Position numbers and translations under genes: made by a program
Assembly (NCBI RefSeq): GCF_901827205.1
Contig: NZ_LR594675.1
Location: forward strand, 6,008,001 to 6,072,000
Direction of reading: 5' to 3'
Length of the DNA stretch: 64,000 nucleotides
DNA from: Variovorax sp. PBS-H4
GTDB lineage: Bacteria > Pseudomonadota > Gammaproteobacteria > Burkholderiales > Burkholderiaceae_C
In this document: in pieces, positions 27,172 through 35,325 of the stretch
Layout: every line of letters begins with the position of its first letter
Numbering within the stretch: position 1 is the first letter of the stretch
The notes under the pieces: generated by a model
Databases searched by the model: none
What the model was told of the DNA's origin: nothing
The model's input: only the letters and a program-made list of their open reading frames with translations

Positions 27172-28913
27172 GACGGGCTCCCCGTGCCTTTGGCGAGGGC
27201 GCGATCGAAGGCCTCGCGCAGCGCCTGCGCCCCGGGTGCACGCCAGCGCGCGCAGACATGCTGGTCGGGGCGCAGCAGGTAGACGGTGCCCGGCCGCGCG
27301 TCGTAGCGCCGCGCGGCAAGCTCACCCTCGCCGCAGGCGGTCACGCGCACGACGTGGAGCGGCCGGTCGGCCTCGGCAATGGCGGCAAGGCTGCGCTCAG
27401 CGGCCTCGCCCTCGCCGAAGACCAGGGCGGTGAAGCGCGCCGGCAGTGCGCGCAGCAGCCAGCCGGTGCTGCCGTCGGCGCGCACGATGGGCGCGTCGGC
27501 AGCCGGCGCGCCGGGCACCATCCGCCCTTCGAAGGCATCCACGTCGGGCGTGTTCAGCGGCGAGCCGTGCAAGGTGCTCGGGACCGAGAGCCTGCCGCTG
27601 TTGACCAGCGCGCGGGCGAAGGGCTGGGTCTTCGACAGCTCGAGCACCGCGTCGCGGAACAGTCGGCTCACTTCGCTCTTGGGCGTGATGAAGTCGGTGG
27701 CCCGGGTGGAGTTGCGGATGTTCTCGTCGGCGGCGTACTCGCGCTCGCTGCCGTAGCTGTCGAGCAGCGCGTCCGGGGCCGCGCGCTTGACCACGGCAGC
27801 CAGTTTCCAGGCGAGGTTGTCGGCGTCCTGCACGCCGGAGTTGGCGCCGCGCGCACCGAAGGGCGACACCCCGTGCGCCGAGTCGCCGGCGAACAGCACG
27901 CGGCCGTGGCGAAAGCGCTCCATGCGCTGGCAGGCGAACGTGTAGACGCTAGCCCAGCCGATGCTGAACTGGACACGTTCGAAGCCGATGCTGTCGAGCA
28001 GCGCACGCACGCGCGGGGTGATGCGTTCGTGCTTGCGCTCTTCCACGGGGTCGGCATCCCAGCCGAGCTGGAAATCGACGCGCCACATGGCGTCGGCCTG
28101 CTTGTGCAACAGCACGCTCTGGTGGGGATGGAAGGGCGGGTCGAACCAGAAGCGGCGCTCGTTGAGGGCTTCGGCCCCCACGCTCGGCACTTCGTGTCCT
28201 CGCTGCCCCCCGAGGGGGCGCTCGCCCGCCTTGGGGCGGCCCGGCGGCGGGCGGTCGAGATCCATGCGGATGTCGGCGATCAGGAACCGGTCGCGGAACA
28301 CGCGGCCTTTGGCCTCCTGGCCCAGCAGCTGGCGCAGGTTGGAGCGCGAGCCGTCGCAGGCCGCGACGTAGTCGGCGGCGAGGCGGTAGAAGCCCTCGGG
28401 CGTCTCGATCTGCAGCAGCACGCCATCGGCACCGTTGTCGATCCCCACCACCTTGTTGTTCCAGCGCAGGTCCACCAGCGGCAGCTCGGCGGCGCGTTCG
28501 GCCAGGTAGCCTTCGACGTAGTACTGCTGGAGGTTGATGAAGGCAGGCCGCTCATGGCCGGGCTCGGGCAACAGGTCGAAGCGATAGACCTGCTCGTCCC
28601 GGAAGAAAACCTTCCCCACGTTCCACGACACGCCCTTGGCCACCATGCGCTCGCCGCAGCCCAGGCGGTCGAAGACCTCGAGCGTGCGCTTGGCGAAGCA
28701 GATGGCGCGCGAGCCGGTGGAAAGCGTGCAGTCGTTGTCGAGCAGGACGACGGGCACCTGCTGCTGCGCGAGGTCGATGGCGAGCGCGAGCCCGACCGGC
28801 CCCGCGCCGACCACCACCACGGGATGACGCGCAGGCGTTGCGGCGTCCTGGTCGGGGTGGCGGCGGTAGTCGAAGCGCAGCGACTGGTAGTCGACGGGAG
28901 CGGATGCGTCCAC
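27168..28913 (-). CDS. FAD-dependent aromatic monooxygenase with in-frame repeat insert
   Basis: A 581-residue class A flavoprotein hydroxylase of the PheA/MhpA type (PF01494). FAD motifs: VVVVGAGPVGLALAIDLAQQ near residue 36, the DG motif in AACDGSRSNLRQ, and GDSAHGVSPFGARGANSG. A thioredoxin-like C-terminal domain follows (from about 495). GTG 28913 is chosen as start because GGAGG lies seven bases before it and no ATG fits. Residues about 221-247 (Pro/Gly/Arg-rich) are encoded by a copy of the dispersed repeat, in a loop before RRFWFDPPF; the paralogue at 55216 lacks this insert. From operon context the product should feed homogentisate, for example from 3-hydroxyphenylacetate, but this is inference. 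Confidence 0.88.
   Translation of the reverse strand: MDASAPVDYQSLRFDYRRHPDQDAATPARHPVVVVGAGPVGLALAIDLAQQQVPVVLLDNDCTLSTGSRAICFAKRTLEVFDRLGCGERMVAKGVSWNVGKVFFRDEQVYRFDLLPEPGHERPAFINLQQYYVEGYLAERAAELPLVDLRWNNKVVGIDNGADGVLLQIETPEGFYRLAADYVAACDGSRSNLRQLLGQEAKGRVFRDRFLIADIRMDLDRPPPGRPKAGERPLGGQRGHEVPSVGAEALNERRFWFDPPFHPHQSVLLHKQADAMWRVDFQLGWDADPVEERKHERITPRVRALLDSIGFERVQFSIGWASVYTFACQRMERFRHGRVLFAGDSAHGVSPFGARGANSGVQDADNLAWKLAAVVKRAAPDALLDSYGSEREYAADENIRNSTRATDFITPKSEVSRLFRDAVLELSKTQPFARALVNSGRLSVPSTLHGSPLNTPDVDAFEGRMVPGAPAADAPIVRADGSTGWLLRALPARFTALVFGEGEAAERSLAAIAEADRPLHVVRVTACGEGELAARRYDARPGTVYLLRPDQHVCARWRAPGAQALREAFDRALAKGTGSPS
28175..28252 (+). repeat. Dispersed GC-rich repeat, subfamily A, inside a coding region
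   Basis: About 78 bp: CCCCCACGCTCGGCACTTCG, then TGTCCTCGCTGCCCCCCGAG, then GGGGGCGCTCGCCCGCCTTG, then GGGCGGCCCGGC. It matches the intergenic copy at 48422-48494 and, more loosely, one at 42590-42660. Here it lies within the FAD monooxygenase gene and is read through in frame on the minus strand, adding about 27 residues. Confidence 0.8.
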
Positions 28914-28936
28914 GGTCTTGCCTCCGTAGAAACCGC

Positions 28937-29896
28937 TCAGCCTTCGAGCGCCTTCCACATTTCGACGTCTCGCTCGGCCGTCCACACGCGCGGATCGCGG
29001 TGGCCCGACGCTTCGTCGTAGGCGCGGCTCACGTCGAAGGGCATGCAGTGGTCGAAGATCACCCACTGGCTGTACTTGGGCTTCAGCTTCGCGTAGGTCT
29101 CCCGATACACGGCGTTGAGGTCGCGCCCCGCCTTCACGCCGGCCTGCACGCTCTCGTAGACATCGGCGATGAAGCTGCGCGTGCCGGCCAGGCCCTTGGC
29201 CACTTCTTCGGGCGTGGTGAGCGCGGCGCCACGGCCGGGCACCAGCGCCTTGGGGCCCAGCGCGGCGATGTTGTCCAGCGTCTTCGGCCAGTCCTGGAAG
29301 TAGGCGTCGCCGGCGTAGGGCGTGGCATCGAACTCGACCAGGTCGCCCGACAGCAGGGCCTTCTCGCCCGGCAGCCAGACCACTGTGTCGCCCTTGGTGT
29401 GGCCGCGTCCGAGCTGGATCAGTTGCACTTCGAGCTTGCCGAGCCACACGGTCATCTTGCCGCTGAAGGTGATGGTCGGCCAGGTCATGCCCGGGGGCAC
29501 GGTCTCGACGTTCTGGAACAGGCGCGGGAAGCGGCCGATCTCGCTGGCCTTGTCGGCTTCGCCGCGCTCGACGATGAGGTCGTAGGTGTCCTGGCTTGCG
29601 AGGATTTCCTGCGGCTCATACGCGCTCGCGCCCAGCACGCGCACCGCGTGGTAGTGGGTGAGCACGACGTACTTGATGGGCTTGTCGGTGACCTCGCGGA
29701 TGCGGCGCACCACGTCGGCCGCCATGGCGGGGGTGGCTTGGGTGTCGGCCACGAGCACGGCGTCGTCGCCGATGATGATGCCGGTGTTGGGGTCGCCCTC
29801 GGCGGTGTACGCCCACGCGTGCTCGGAGATCTGGCTGAAAGTGATCTTCTTTTCTTCCAGGTCGGCCTGGCTCGCGAAAACCTTGGTCTGGCTCAT
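28937..29896 (-). CDS. MBL-fold metallo-hydrolase-like protein with variant motif
   Basis: A 319-residue metallo-beta-lactamase-fold protein. The first metal motif reads THYHAVRVLGAS, that is HxHxxR rather than the usual HxHxDH, so the Asp and last His of one zinc site are absent. Later ligands remain: the His in LGRGHTKGDTVVW and the Asp in LLSGDLVEF. No signal peptide. It is the first gene of the homogentisate operon, 23 bp before the FAD monooxygenase, and divergent from an IclR regulator. Many catabolic operons carry MBL hydrolases acting on thioesters or lactones; the actual reaction here is unknown. Confidence 0.82.
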   Translation of the reverse strand: MSQTKVFASQADLEEKKITFSQISEHAWAYTAEGDPNTGIIIGDDAVLVADTQATPAMAADVVRRIREVTDKPIKYVVLTHYHAVRVLGASAYEPQEILASQDTYDLIVERGEADKASEIGRFPRLFQNVETVPPGMTWPTITFSGKMTVWLGKLEVQLIQLGRGHTKGDTVVWLPGEKALLSGDLVEFDATPYAGDAYFQDWPKTLDNIAALGPKALVPGRGAALTTPEEVAKGLAGTRSFIADVYESVQAGVKAGRDLNAVYRETYAKLKPKYSQWVIFDHCMPFDVSRAYDEASGHRDPRVWTAERDVEMWKALEG

Positions 29897-29976
29897 CGGG
29901 GGTCTCCTTATGGGAATTCGTCTAAGTTGAACTGATTCGCAGGGAACGAACGGCGCAAAGTGTAGTCCGGCTTTCC

Positions 29977-30004
29977 GTTCATGTCTAATGCCTTCTGCAT
30001 GAAC
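29977..30004. promoter_or_regulatory. Operator-like dyad between MBL operon and IclR gene
   Basis: GTTCATG (29977-29983) and CATGAAC (29998-30004) are perfect inverted 7-mers 14 bases apart, flanked by CCG on one side and ACGG on the other. The site lies in the 124-bp divergent region, just before the IclR start. IclR-family repressors such as HmgR often bind such sites near their own promoters. Confidence 0.45.
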
Positions 30005-30020
30005 AAACGGCGAAAGGGTC

Positions 30021-30845
30021 ATGGCCACTGACAACAGTGATCGCGCGCAGCGCGGCATCCAGAGCATCGAGGTGGGCGGCCAGCTGCTGCGCGCACTGGT
30101 GCACCACGGCCGGCCGATGGCGTTGAAGGATCTCGCGCGGGAGGCCGACATGTCGCCCGCCAAGGCGCACCCCTACCTGGTCAGCTTCAGCCGGCTCGGG
30201 CTGATCGAGCAGGACCGCGCCAGTGGCCACTATCTGCTCGGTCCTCTCGCCTTGCAACTGGGGCTGATCAGCCTGCAGCAGGCCGATCCGGTGCACCTTG
30301 CCACGCCGCTCGTGGCCGCGCTGGCGCAGCTGATCGGCCACACCACGGCGATCGCGGTGTGGGGCGATCGCGGCGCCACCATCGTGCGGGTGGCCGAGTC
30401 GCCGGCCGCCCTGCATGTGAGCATGCGGCATGGCACGGTGTTCTCGCTGACCAGTACGGCTTCGGGCCGGCTGTTCGCGGCCTACCTCGAGGCCGACGAG
30501 GTCAAGCGCATGCTGGAGAAAGAGCGGCGGCGCGAAAGGAGCAGCGCCCAGCCGGAGAGCCACGTCGGCATGCCGCCGGCGCCGCCGCTGCCAGACTGGA
30601 AGGGATTCGAGGCGCAGCTGCACGCGGTGCGCAAACACGGCATGAGCCGCTCCGATGGCGAGATCGTGCCGGGGGTGAGCGCGATGTCGGCGCCGGTGTT
30701 CGACCACACCGGCGCGATCGCGTTGGCGATCACGGCGATCGGGACCACGGCGGTCTTCGATGCCAGTTGGGAAGGGCCGGTCGCGCAGGCACTGAAGCGC
30801 TGCGCCGGCGAGGTTTCGCAGCGGCTGGGCGCGACGCGGCTCTGA
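30021..30845 (+). CDS. IclR-family regulator
   Basis: A 274-residue IclR transcription factor. The N-terminal helix-turn-helix is GIQSIEVGGQLLRALVHHGR with PMALKDLAREADMSPAKAHP, and the C-terminal ligand-binding domain includes VAALAQLIGHTTAIAVWGDR and TSTASGRLFAAY. It is divergent from the homogentisate operon and is probably its regulator, as HmgR (IclR family) is in pseudomonads. Effector identity cannot be read from the sequence. Confidence 0.9.
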   Translation: MATDNSDRAQRGIQSIEVGGQLLRALVHHGRPMALKDLAREADMSPAKAHPYLVSFSRLGLIEQDRASGHYLLGPLALQLGLISLQQADPVHLATPLVAALAQLIGHTTAIAVWGDRGATIVRVAESPAALHVSMRHGTVFSLTSTASGRLFAAYLEADEVKRMLEKERRRERSSAQPESHVGMPPAPPLPDWKGFEAQLHAVRKHGMSRSDGEIVPGVSAMSAPVFDHTGAIALAITAIGTTAVFDASWEGPVAQALKRCAGEVSQRLGATRL

Positions 30846-30855
30846 GCGGCCCGGC

Positions 30856-31356
30856 TCAGCCGCCGGTCGCGGTTCGTGCCGCCTTCAGCGCCTTGCCGCG
30901 CGCCAGGCTCTCGGCCGGCCAGTAGTCGGCGCTGCGGTAGTACTCGGGCACGGCGGGCACGCCGGGCGGCAGTTGGACCCAGGGCTGCTTCGAGGAGGTG
31001 AAGATGTGGATGTCGGGCGGCAGGAGGTCGGGTGCGTCGAGCGTGCCCACGCGCACGAAGCACACGGCCTCGCCGGCGCCGGCGTAGTGGCTCCACAGCG
31101 CGACGCGGCAATGCGGGCAGCGCGCGATCTTTTGCCCCTTGCCGCTCAGCGAGGGCGTGAGCACCAGCTCGACTTCGCCCTGCAGCCGTTGCAGGCGGTC
31201 GGCCTCGATCATGGCGTTGAGGGCGAAGGCGCTGCCGCTCTCGCGCTGGCACCAGCGGCAATGGCAGCAATGGACGAAGAGCGGGCGCGTGGTCATGCGG
31301 TAGCGCACGGCCGTGCAGGTGCAGCCGCCCTCGAGCGGGAAGGGGGAGATCGTCAT
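30856..31356 (-). CDS. GFA-domain (glutathione-dependent formaldehyde-activating enzyme-like) protein
   Basis: A 166-residue GFA/CENP-V fold protein with the expected zinc cysteines: CTCTAVRY, HCCHCRWCQRESGSAF and CPHCRVALWSHY. Despite the family name, most members have no proven formaldehyde activity. ATG 31356 is chosen as the start that directly precedes the fold; an in-frame ORF upstream is the thioesterase remnant described separately. It lies tail-to-tail with the IclR gene. Confidence 0.85.
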   Translation of the reverse strand: MTISPFPLEGGCTCTAVRYRMTTRPLFVHCCHCRWCQRESGSAFALNAMIEADRLQRLQGEVELVLTPSLSGKGQKIARCPHCRVALWSHYAGAGEAVCFVRVGTLDAPDLLPPDIHIFTSSKQPWVQLPPGVPAVPEYYRSADYWPAESLARGKALKAARTATGG

Positions 31357-31389
31357 GGTCGGCGTACTGTGGCGCCGCAGCCGACGGAA

Positions 31390-31573
31390 GGCAACGGGGG
31401 TTTCAGGCCGCCGATGCGCCCAGCGCAACGAATTCTCGCGGTGGATGATGTTGGGCGCCAGCGGTGCCGCGAGCACGACGGCTGCATCGTCGGCCGTCAG
31501 CACGCTCACCTGCATGGCCTTCGACAAGGGGGATGTGTGCGTGAAGATAGGCCTCGAGCTCGGGAGGGCTCAC
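31390..31573 (-). pseudogene. Truncated, frameshifted YiiD_C-type thioesterase
   Basis: Between the two GFA genes the minus strand encodes, in two frames, the opening of a hot-dog thioesterase. A GTG overlapping the upstream GFA stop (GTGA) begins SPPELEAYLHAHIPL. After one extra base in a run of five C the frame shifts to SKAMQVSVLTADDAAVVLAA and then PLAPNIIHREN. I know this pattern from YiiD_C-type thioesterases, where the match would continue NHRxTxFGGS. Here homology stops abruptly, so the gene is both frameshifted and truncated. Confidence 0.6.
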
Positions 31574-31917
31574 TTCGAGCGCCCGTCGAAATGCTGCACC
31601 GGCACCGACTCGAGATCGATGCCCTCGAGGCATCGGATATTGATGGCCGCCATCTTGTTGCCCTTCGGGTCGGTGCCCTCGCCAAAGGGGTGGATGCCGC
31701 AGACCGGGCAGAAGCGGTGCGAGATGACGTGCTTGTTGAACAAGTATGTGCTCATGTCCTCGGGCGGGGTCTTGAGCACGAGCTTGTCGTGCGGCACGAA
31801 CCACATCAGGGAACCCTTGCGTTGGCACATCGAGCAGTTGCACGCCATCGCGCCCTGGATCTCGCCCTCGACCTCGAAAGCGATCCGGCCGCAATGGCAG
31901 CTGCCTTGGTAGTTCAT
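31570..31917 (-). CDS. GFA-domain protein, short form
   Basis: A 115-residue GFA/CENP-V fold protein with zinc cysteines in GSCHCGRIAFEVEG, ACNCSMCQRKGSLMW and HRFCPVCGIHPFGEG. It starts at ATG 31917 with GGAGA upstream. It is about 50 residues shorter than the neighbouring GFA protein and clearly a different subgroup, so the pair is not a recent duplication. Substrate unknown. Confidence 0.87.
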   Translation of the reverse strand: MNYQGSCHCGRIAFEVEGEIQGAMACNCSMCQRKGSLMWFVPHDKLVLKTPPEDMSTYLFNKHVISHRFCPVCGIHPFGEGTDPKGNKMAAINIRCLEGIDLESVPVQHFDGRSK

Positions 31918-31982
31918 CGGAGTCTCCGTTGGAAATGCGGGAACTCAGTATGGCATCGCGGGGGGGCCTGGAAAGAGTCTGG

Positions 31983-33452
31983 TCAGGCCAGGAATCCGAC
32001 GTTCTTCGGGTAGTTGATCCCGTTCACGTTGCCGCCGAAGTTCCTGAGGTTCGGCAGGATGTTCTCCAGGCTCCCGGCGGGCACGCCGAACCAGCTTGCC
32101 AGCGTGGCGCCGTACTGGTCGACCGAGGTCGAAGGGATCAGCCGCCCCTGACCCACATGGCCTTCGTAGCCGGGCAGCTTCGAGTCGTTGTTGATGCTGA
32201 CGACCTGTGGCGTGCCGTAGACCTGCTTGCCCTTCACCGCGCCGCCGACGACGAAGTGATGACCACCCCAGCCATGGTCGGAGCCGTCGCCGTTGGAAGC
32301 CAGCGTGCGGCCGAAGTCGGAGGCGGTGAAGGCGGTGACCTTGTCGGCCATGCCGAGCGCGACCGTCTCGCGGTAGAAGGCCGCCATGGCGTCGCTCAGC
32401 TGCTTCATCAAGCCCGGCTGATTGGCGATCAGGTTGTCGTGCAGGTCGAAGCCGCCCATCGAGACGAAGAACACCTGCCGCCGGGTGCCCAGCGTGGCGC
32501 GGCCGCGGATCAGCCGTGCGACCATCGCGAGCTGGCGGCCGAGCCCGGTGTCGGGGAAGGTGCCCGCCGCGTAGGCGGCGCCGATGGCCGAGGTGATGCT
32601 GCCTTCGGCATCGACCGCGCGCTTCGTGATGCGGTTGTATTCGTTCTCCAGCGCATGGCCGCGCGCCTGCTGCACCAGCTGCGCCATCGCAGCCTTGACC
32701 GAGCTCGAGCCGTACACGTTGCCCCCGGTCACGCTGCCGATCCTGACCGCGCCGCCGGTGCTGACCTGGTACTGCAGCGCCGCGTCACCCGACAGGAACA
32801 CCGCGTTGCCCGCGACCGACATGCAGGTGAACAGCGCGTTGCTGTTCTGCGTGAGCACCAGGTCGCCGATGTTGCCGCCCCAGCCCACGGTCGAGCCCTC
32901 GGGTGATGAGGACTGCCAGGTCGACTGCTGGTCGTTGTGCGAGAACAGCTTCGGCGGCTGCGGGTAGAGCTTCTTGTTGCTATTGTTGAACTGGGCGCGC
33001 GTGAGCGGCACCACGAGTGGGCCGACGTTGAGCTGCACCGCCATCTTCGCGTCGGTGTTGAACAGGCCCGCCAGCGCGGTCATGGCGGGGTGCAGCGCGT
33101 ACTGCCGCCCGTCGGGCAGCGGCGTCGTCGGACTGAGCAGCGTCGGCACCAGATCAGCCTTGGCCAGCGCGACGCCGCCTGCGGCCTGGCCGGCAGCGCC
33201 GCCGCGGATCGCGCTGTAGGCGTTGTAGCTGGGGTCGTCATAGGTGACGACGGTGTTGGCGTAGTCGTTGCCGCCGAACAGGAAGACGCACACCAGCGCC
33301 TTGTAGTCGTCGCCGGGGGCGGCCTGCGCGGCCGCCTCGCCGATGGCAGCGAGGTTGAGCGCGAAGGGCAGCGCGCTGCCGGCCATGGCAAGCTGCCCCG
33401 AGCGGCGCAGGAAGGCACGGCGGGTGTGAGCCTGGGGATCGATCAGGTGCAT
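31983..33452 (-). CDS. DUF1501 family protein, Tat-exported
   Basis: A 489-residue DUF1501 (PF07394, sulfatase-like fold) protein. The N-terminus, TRRAFLRRSGQLAMAGSALP, is a twin-arginine signal ending near AAAQA. Motifs include LVCVFLFGGNDYANTV, FVSMGGFDLHDN and TAFTASDFGRTLASNGDGSD followed by HGWGGHHFVVGG. It starts ten bases after the DUF1800 stop, the conserved partnership of these two families in many bacteria. Function is unknown; the fold suggests a periplasmic hydrolase or a surface-assembly role. Confidence 0.92.
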   Translation of the reverse strand: MHLIDPQAHTRRAFLRRSGQLAMAGSALPFALNLAAIGEAAAQAAPGDDYKALVCVFLFGGNDYANTVVTYDDPSYNAYSAIRGGAAGQAAGGVALAKADLVPTLLSPTTPLPDGRQYALHPAMTALAGLFNTDAKMAVQLNVGPLVVPLTRAQFNNSNKKLYPQPPKLFSHNDQQSTWQSSSPEGSTVGWGGNIGDLVLTQNSNALFTCMSVAGNAVFLSGDAALQYQVSTGGAVRIGSVTGGNVYGSSSVKAAMAQLVQQARGHALENEYNRITKRAVDAEGSITSAIGAAYAAGTFPDTGLGRQLAMVARLIRGRATLGTRRQVFFVSMGGFDLHDNLIANQPGLMKQLSDAMAAFYRETVALGMADKVTAFTASDFGRTLASNGDGSDHGWGGHHFVVGGAVKGKQVYGTPQVVSINNDSKLPGYEGHVGQGRLIPSTSVDQYGATLASWFGVPAGSLENILPNLRNFGGNVNGINYPKNVGFLA

Positions 33453-33462
33453 CGCGCGTTCC

Positions 33463-35325
33463 TTATTTCTGGATCAAGTAGCCCGGCGCGGCCATCACCA
33501 TCAGCACGGCGGCGTACACCCGGTTGTTCTTGAGGGTGTCGCTGCTGGTCGTGGTGACGGCCGGCGTGGCCAGGGCGTTGGTGATCAGCGCGACGGTGTC
33601 GGCATCGAGCTGGTTGGCCGACATCAGCAGGTTCAGGCGGCGCACCAGCGCGGCCGGATCGAGCACCAGCGCCTTCTCGGCCGCATAGCTCGCGACCACG
33701 TCCCTGCCGTTGAAGCCGTTGGGCACCACGTTCTGCATGGTGTTGAGGTAGCCGCCCACGCTGGTCTCGTTGACCAGCTGGAACTCGGGCGCGACCCGCT
33801 TCGCATCCGCCATCGCGCTGGAAGGCGGCACGTAGCCAGGCCGGAAGAAGTTGAAGACGGAAGGCGAGCGCAGCGGGCTCTGGCCGAGCGAGTTCGCTGC
33901 GTCGGAGCGATTGCCGATCTTCCAGGTGCCGGCTGCCGAGGTGACGCCGAAGGTGCGCCCCCACTGCACCAGCCGCAGCATCGGCTCGCGCAGGTGGCCG
34001 AAGTTCGGGTCCACGAGACCCGCGGGGCTGCGCGCCTCATTGTCGAGCAGCACCGCGGCAAACACGCTCTTCATGTCGCCGCGCACGCCGGCGCCGTTGT
34101 CGGCGAAGACGTCGGACACGCGCTTCACGTAGGCGGCGCTCGGGTTGCTGGTGACCAGGCGCTGGATCAACTGCCGGCCGATGAAGGGGCCGACGTTGGG
34201 ATGGTTGGACAGCGCGTCCAACGCGATCTTGAGCGCGGCCTTGCCTTCGGTGTTGGCCGGCACCGTGGCACCGAGGAACTTCGCCTCCTGCATCGAATGG
34301 CGCGAGGCGATGAGCGCCATGGGCCGTTGGGTCCAGGCGTTGCTTTCGATGGTGTAGCTCTCGCCCGGCGGCGCGAATGCGTTGCGCTCGGCGGCGGGGA
34401 TGTCGAGGTCGTAGCCGGTGAACACGCGTGCCAGCTGGGTGACGTCGTCCTGGACGTAGGTCTCCAGCGGTGCGCCATCGGCGCCGGTCTTGACCGAGCC
34501 GTCGGCATTGAGCTGGTACAGGCCGATGCTCATGAGCTGCATGACCTCGCGCGCGTAGTTCTCGTCCGGCTGGCGGCCCTGGGCGTTTTCCTTCTGGTTG
34601 CCCCGGGTGTTGAGGTAGTAGCCCATCGCCGGGTTGAGCGTCACGCTCTCCAGCAATTGGCGGAAGTTGCTCGTGACGCCCGCGGCCAGCATGTCCCAGT
34701 ACTGGGCGAACATGTGGGCGGTCCAGTTGGAGCTGACGTCGTTGGCCGAGACCACGAAGATCTCCGAGAGCGCCAGCGCCATGCGCTTGCGCACGCCGTC
34801 GGGCGAGGTCATGAGCTGGTTCCAGATCATGTCGTCACTGGTGACGCTGCCGTAGGCCTTGCTTGCCACCCAGGCCCAGCCGGTCTGCGCCGGTGCCCGG
34901 TCCATCTGCTCGCCGAGCCACGGCAGGTAGCCTTGGGCGCGCACCGCGGCGATCTCGGATTCGGAGGCGGAGAACTGCGCCTGCAGCAGGAAGCGCACAG
35001 CCTCGTCATCGGTCTTGGCCTGGCTGTAGACGTAGGTCTGTGCGCTCGGCGTGCTGGCGAGTGGCGACAGGGTGCCGGCCTGGACCGTTTCGCCGCTGGC
35101 GCCACCGCTGTCGCCGTTGCCCAGCCCCGCGAAGCCTCCGCCGCCACCACCACCTCCACCACCTCCTCCGCAGGCGGCGAGCGCCGCCGCGGAGGCTAGG
35201 GCAGTCGCCAGCGGCAGGGGGCCGCGCGGTCCTGCCACTGCCGAAGGGCTGTCTGCGAACGCTTCAGGCGCGCGCGGCGGCTCGTCGATCGCTGGCGCGC
35301 GATCGGTCGCTAGATCTTCCACCAT
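33463..35325 (-). CDS. DUF1800 family protein with poly-glycine N-terminal linker
   Basis: A 620-residue DUF1800 (PF08811) protein, co-transcribed with DUF1501. The N-terminus is unusual: about 35 polar, acidic residues, then a hydrophobic stretch ending LAACGGGG, a lipobox-like site followed by 12 glycines. The core has AVRFLLQAQFSASESEIAAV, WNQLMTSPDGVRKRMALALS, NPAMGYYLNTRGN, PDENYAREVMQLMSIGLYQL and HPNVGPFIGRQLIQRLVTSN, all DUF1800 hallmarks. ATG 35325 has GAGGAA six bases upstream. Probably exported and perhaps lipid-anchored, although the long N-region is atypical. Confidence 0.9.
   Translation of the reverse strand: MVEDLATDRAPAIDEPPRAPEAFADSPSAVAGPRGPLPLATALASAAALAACGGGGGGGGGGGGFAGLGNGDSGGASGETVQAGTLSPLASTPSAQTYVYSQAKTDDEAVRFLLQAQFSASESEIAAVRAQGYLPWLGEQMDRAPAQTGWAWVASKAYGSVTSDDMIWNQLMTSPDGVRKRMALALSEIFVVSANDVSSNWTAHMFAQYWDMLAAGVTSNFRQLLESVTLNPAMGYYLNTRGNQKENAQGRQPDENYAREVMQLMSIGLYQLNADGSVKTGADGAPLETYVQDDVTQLARVFTGYDLDIPAAERNAFAPPGESYTIESNAWTQRPMALIASRHSMQEAKFLGATVPANTEGKAALKIALDALSNHPNVGPFIGRQLIQRLVTSNPSAAYVKRVSDVFADNGAGVRGDMKSVFAAVLLDNEARSPAGLVDPNFGHLREPMLRLVQWGRTFGVTSAAGTWKIGNRSDAANSLGQSPLRSPSVFNFFRPGYVPPSSAMADAKRVAPEFQLVNETSVGGYLNTMQNVVPNGFNGRDVVASYAAEKALVLDPAALVRRLNLLMSANQLDADTVALITNALATPAVTTTSSDTLKNNRVYAAVLMVMAAPGYLIQK
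35134..35169 (-). repeat. Poly-glycine trinucleotide tract
   Basis: Thirty-six bases of GGN codons (mixed GGA, GGT, GGC) code for 12 consecutive Gly right after the lipobox-like Cys of the DUF1800 protein. Codon mixing lowers slippage, and any gain or loss of units would be in frame. The lipoprotein at 40126 shows the same LAAC-Gly(7) layout. Confidence 0.85.

Noticed and set aside
35134..35169. Poly-glycine tract as a phase-variation switch
   Set aside because: The tract is trinucleotide with mixed codons, so length changes would stay in frame and not switch the gene off.
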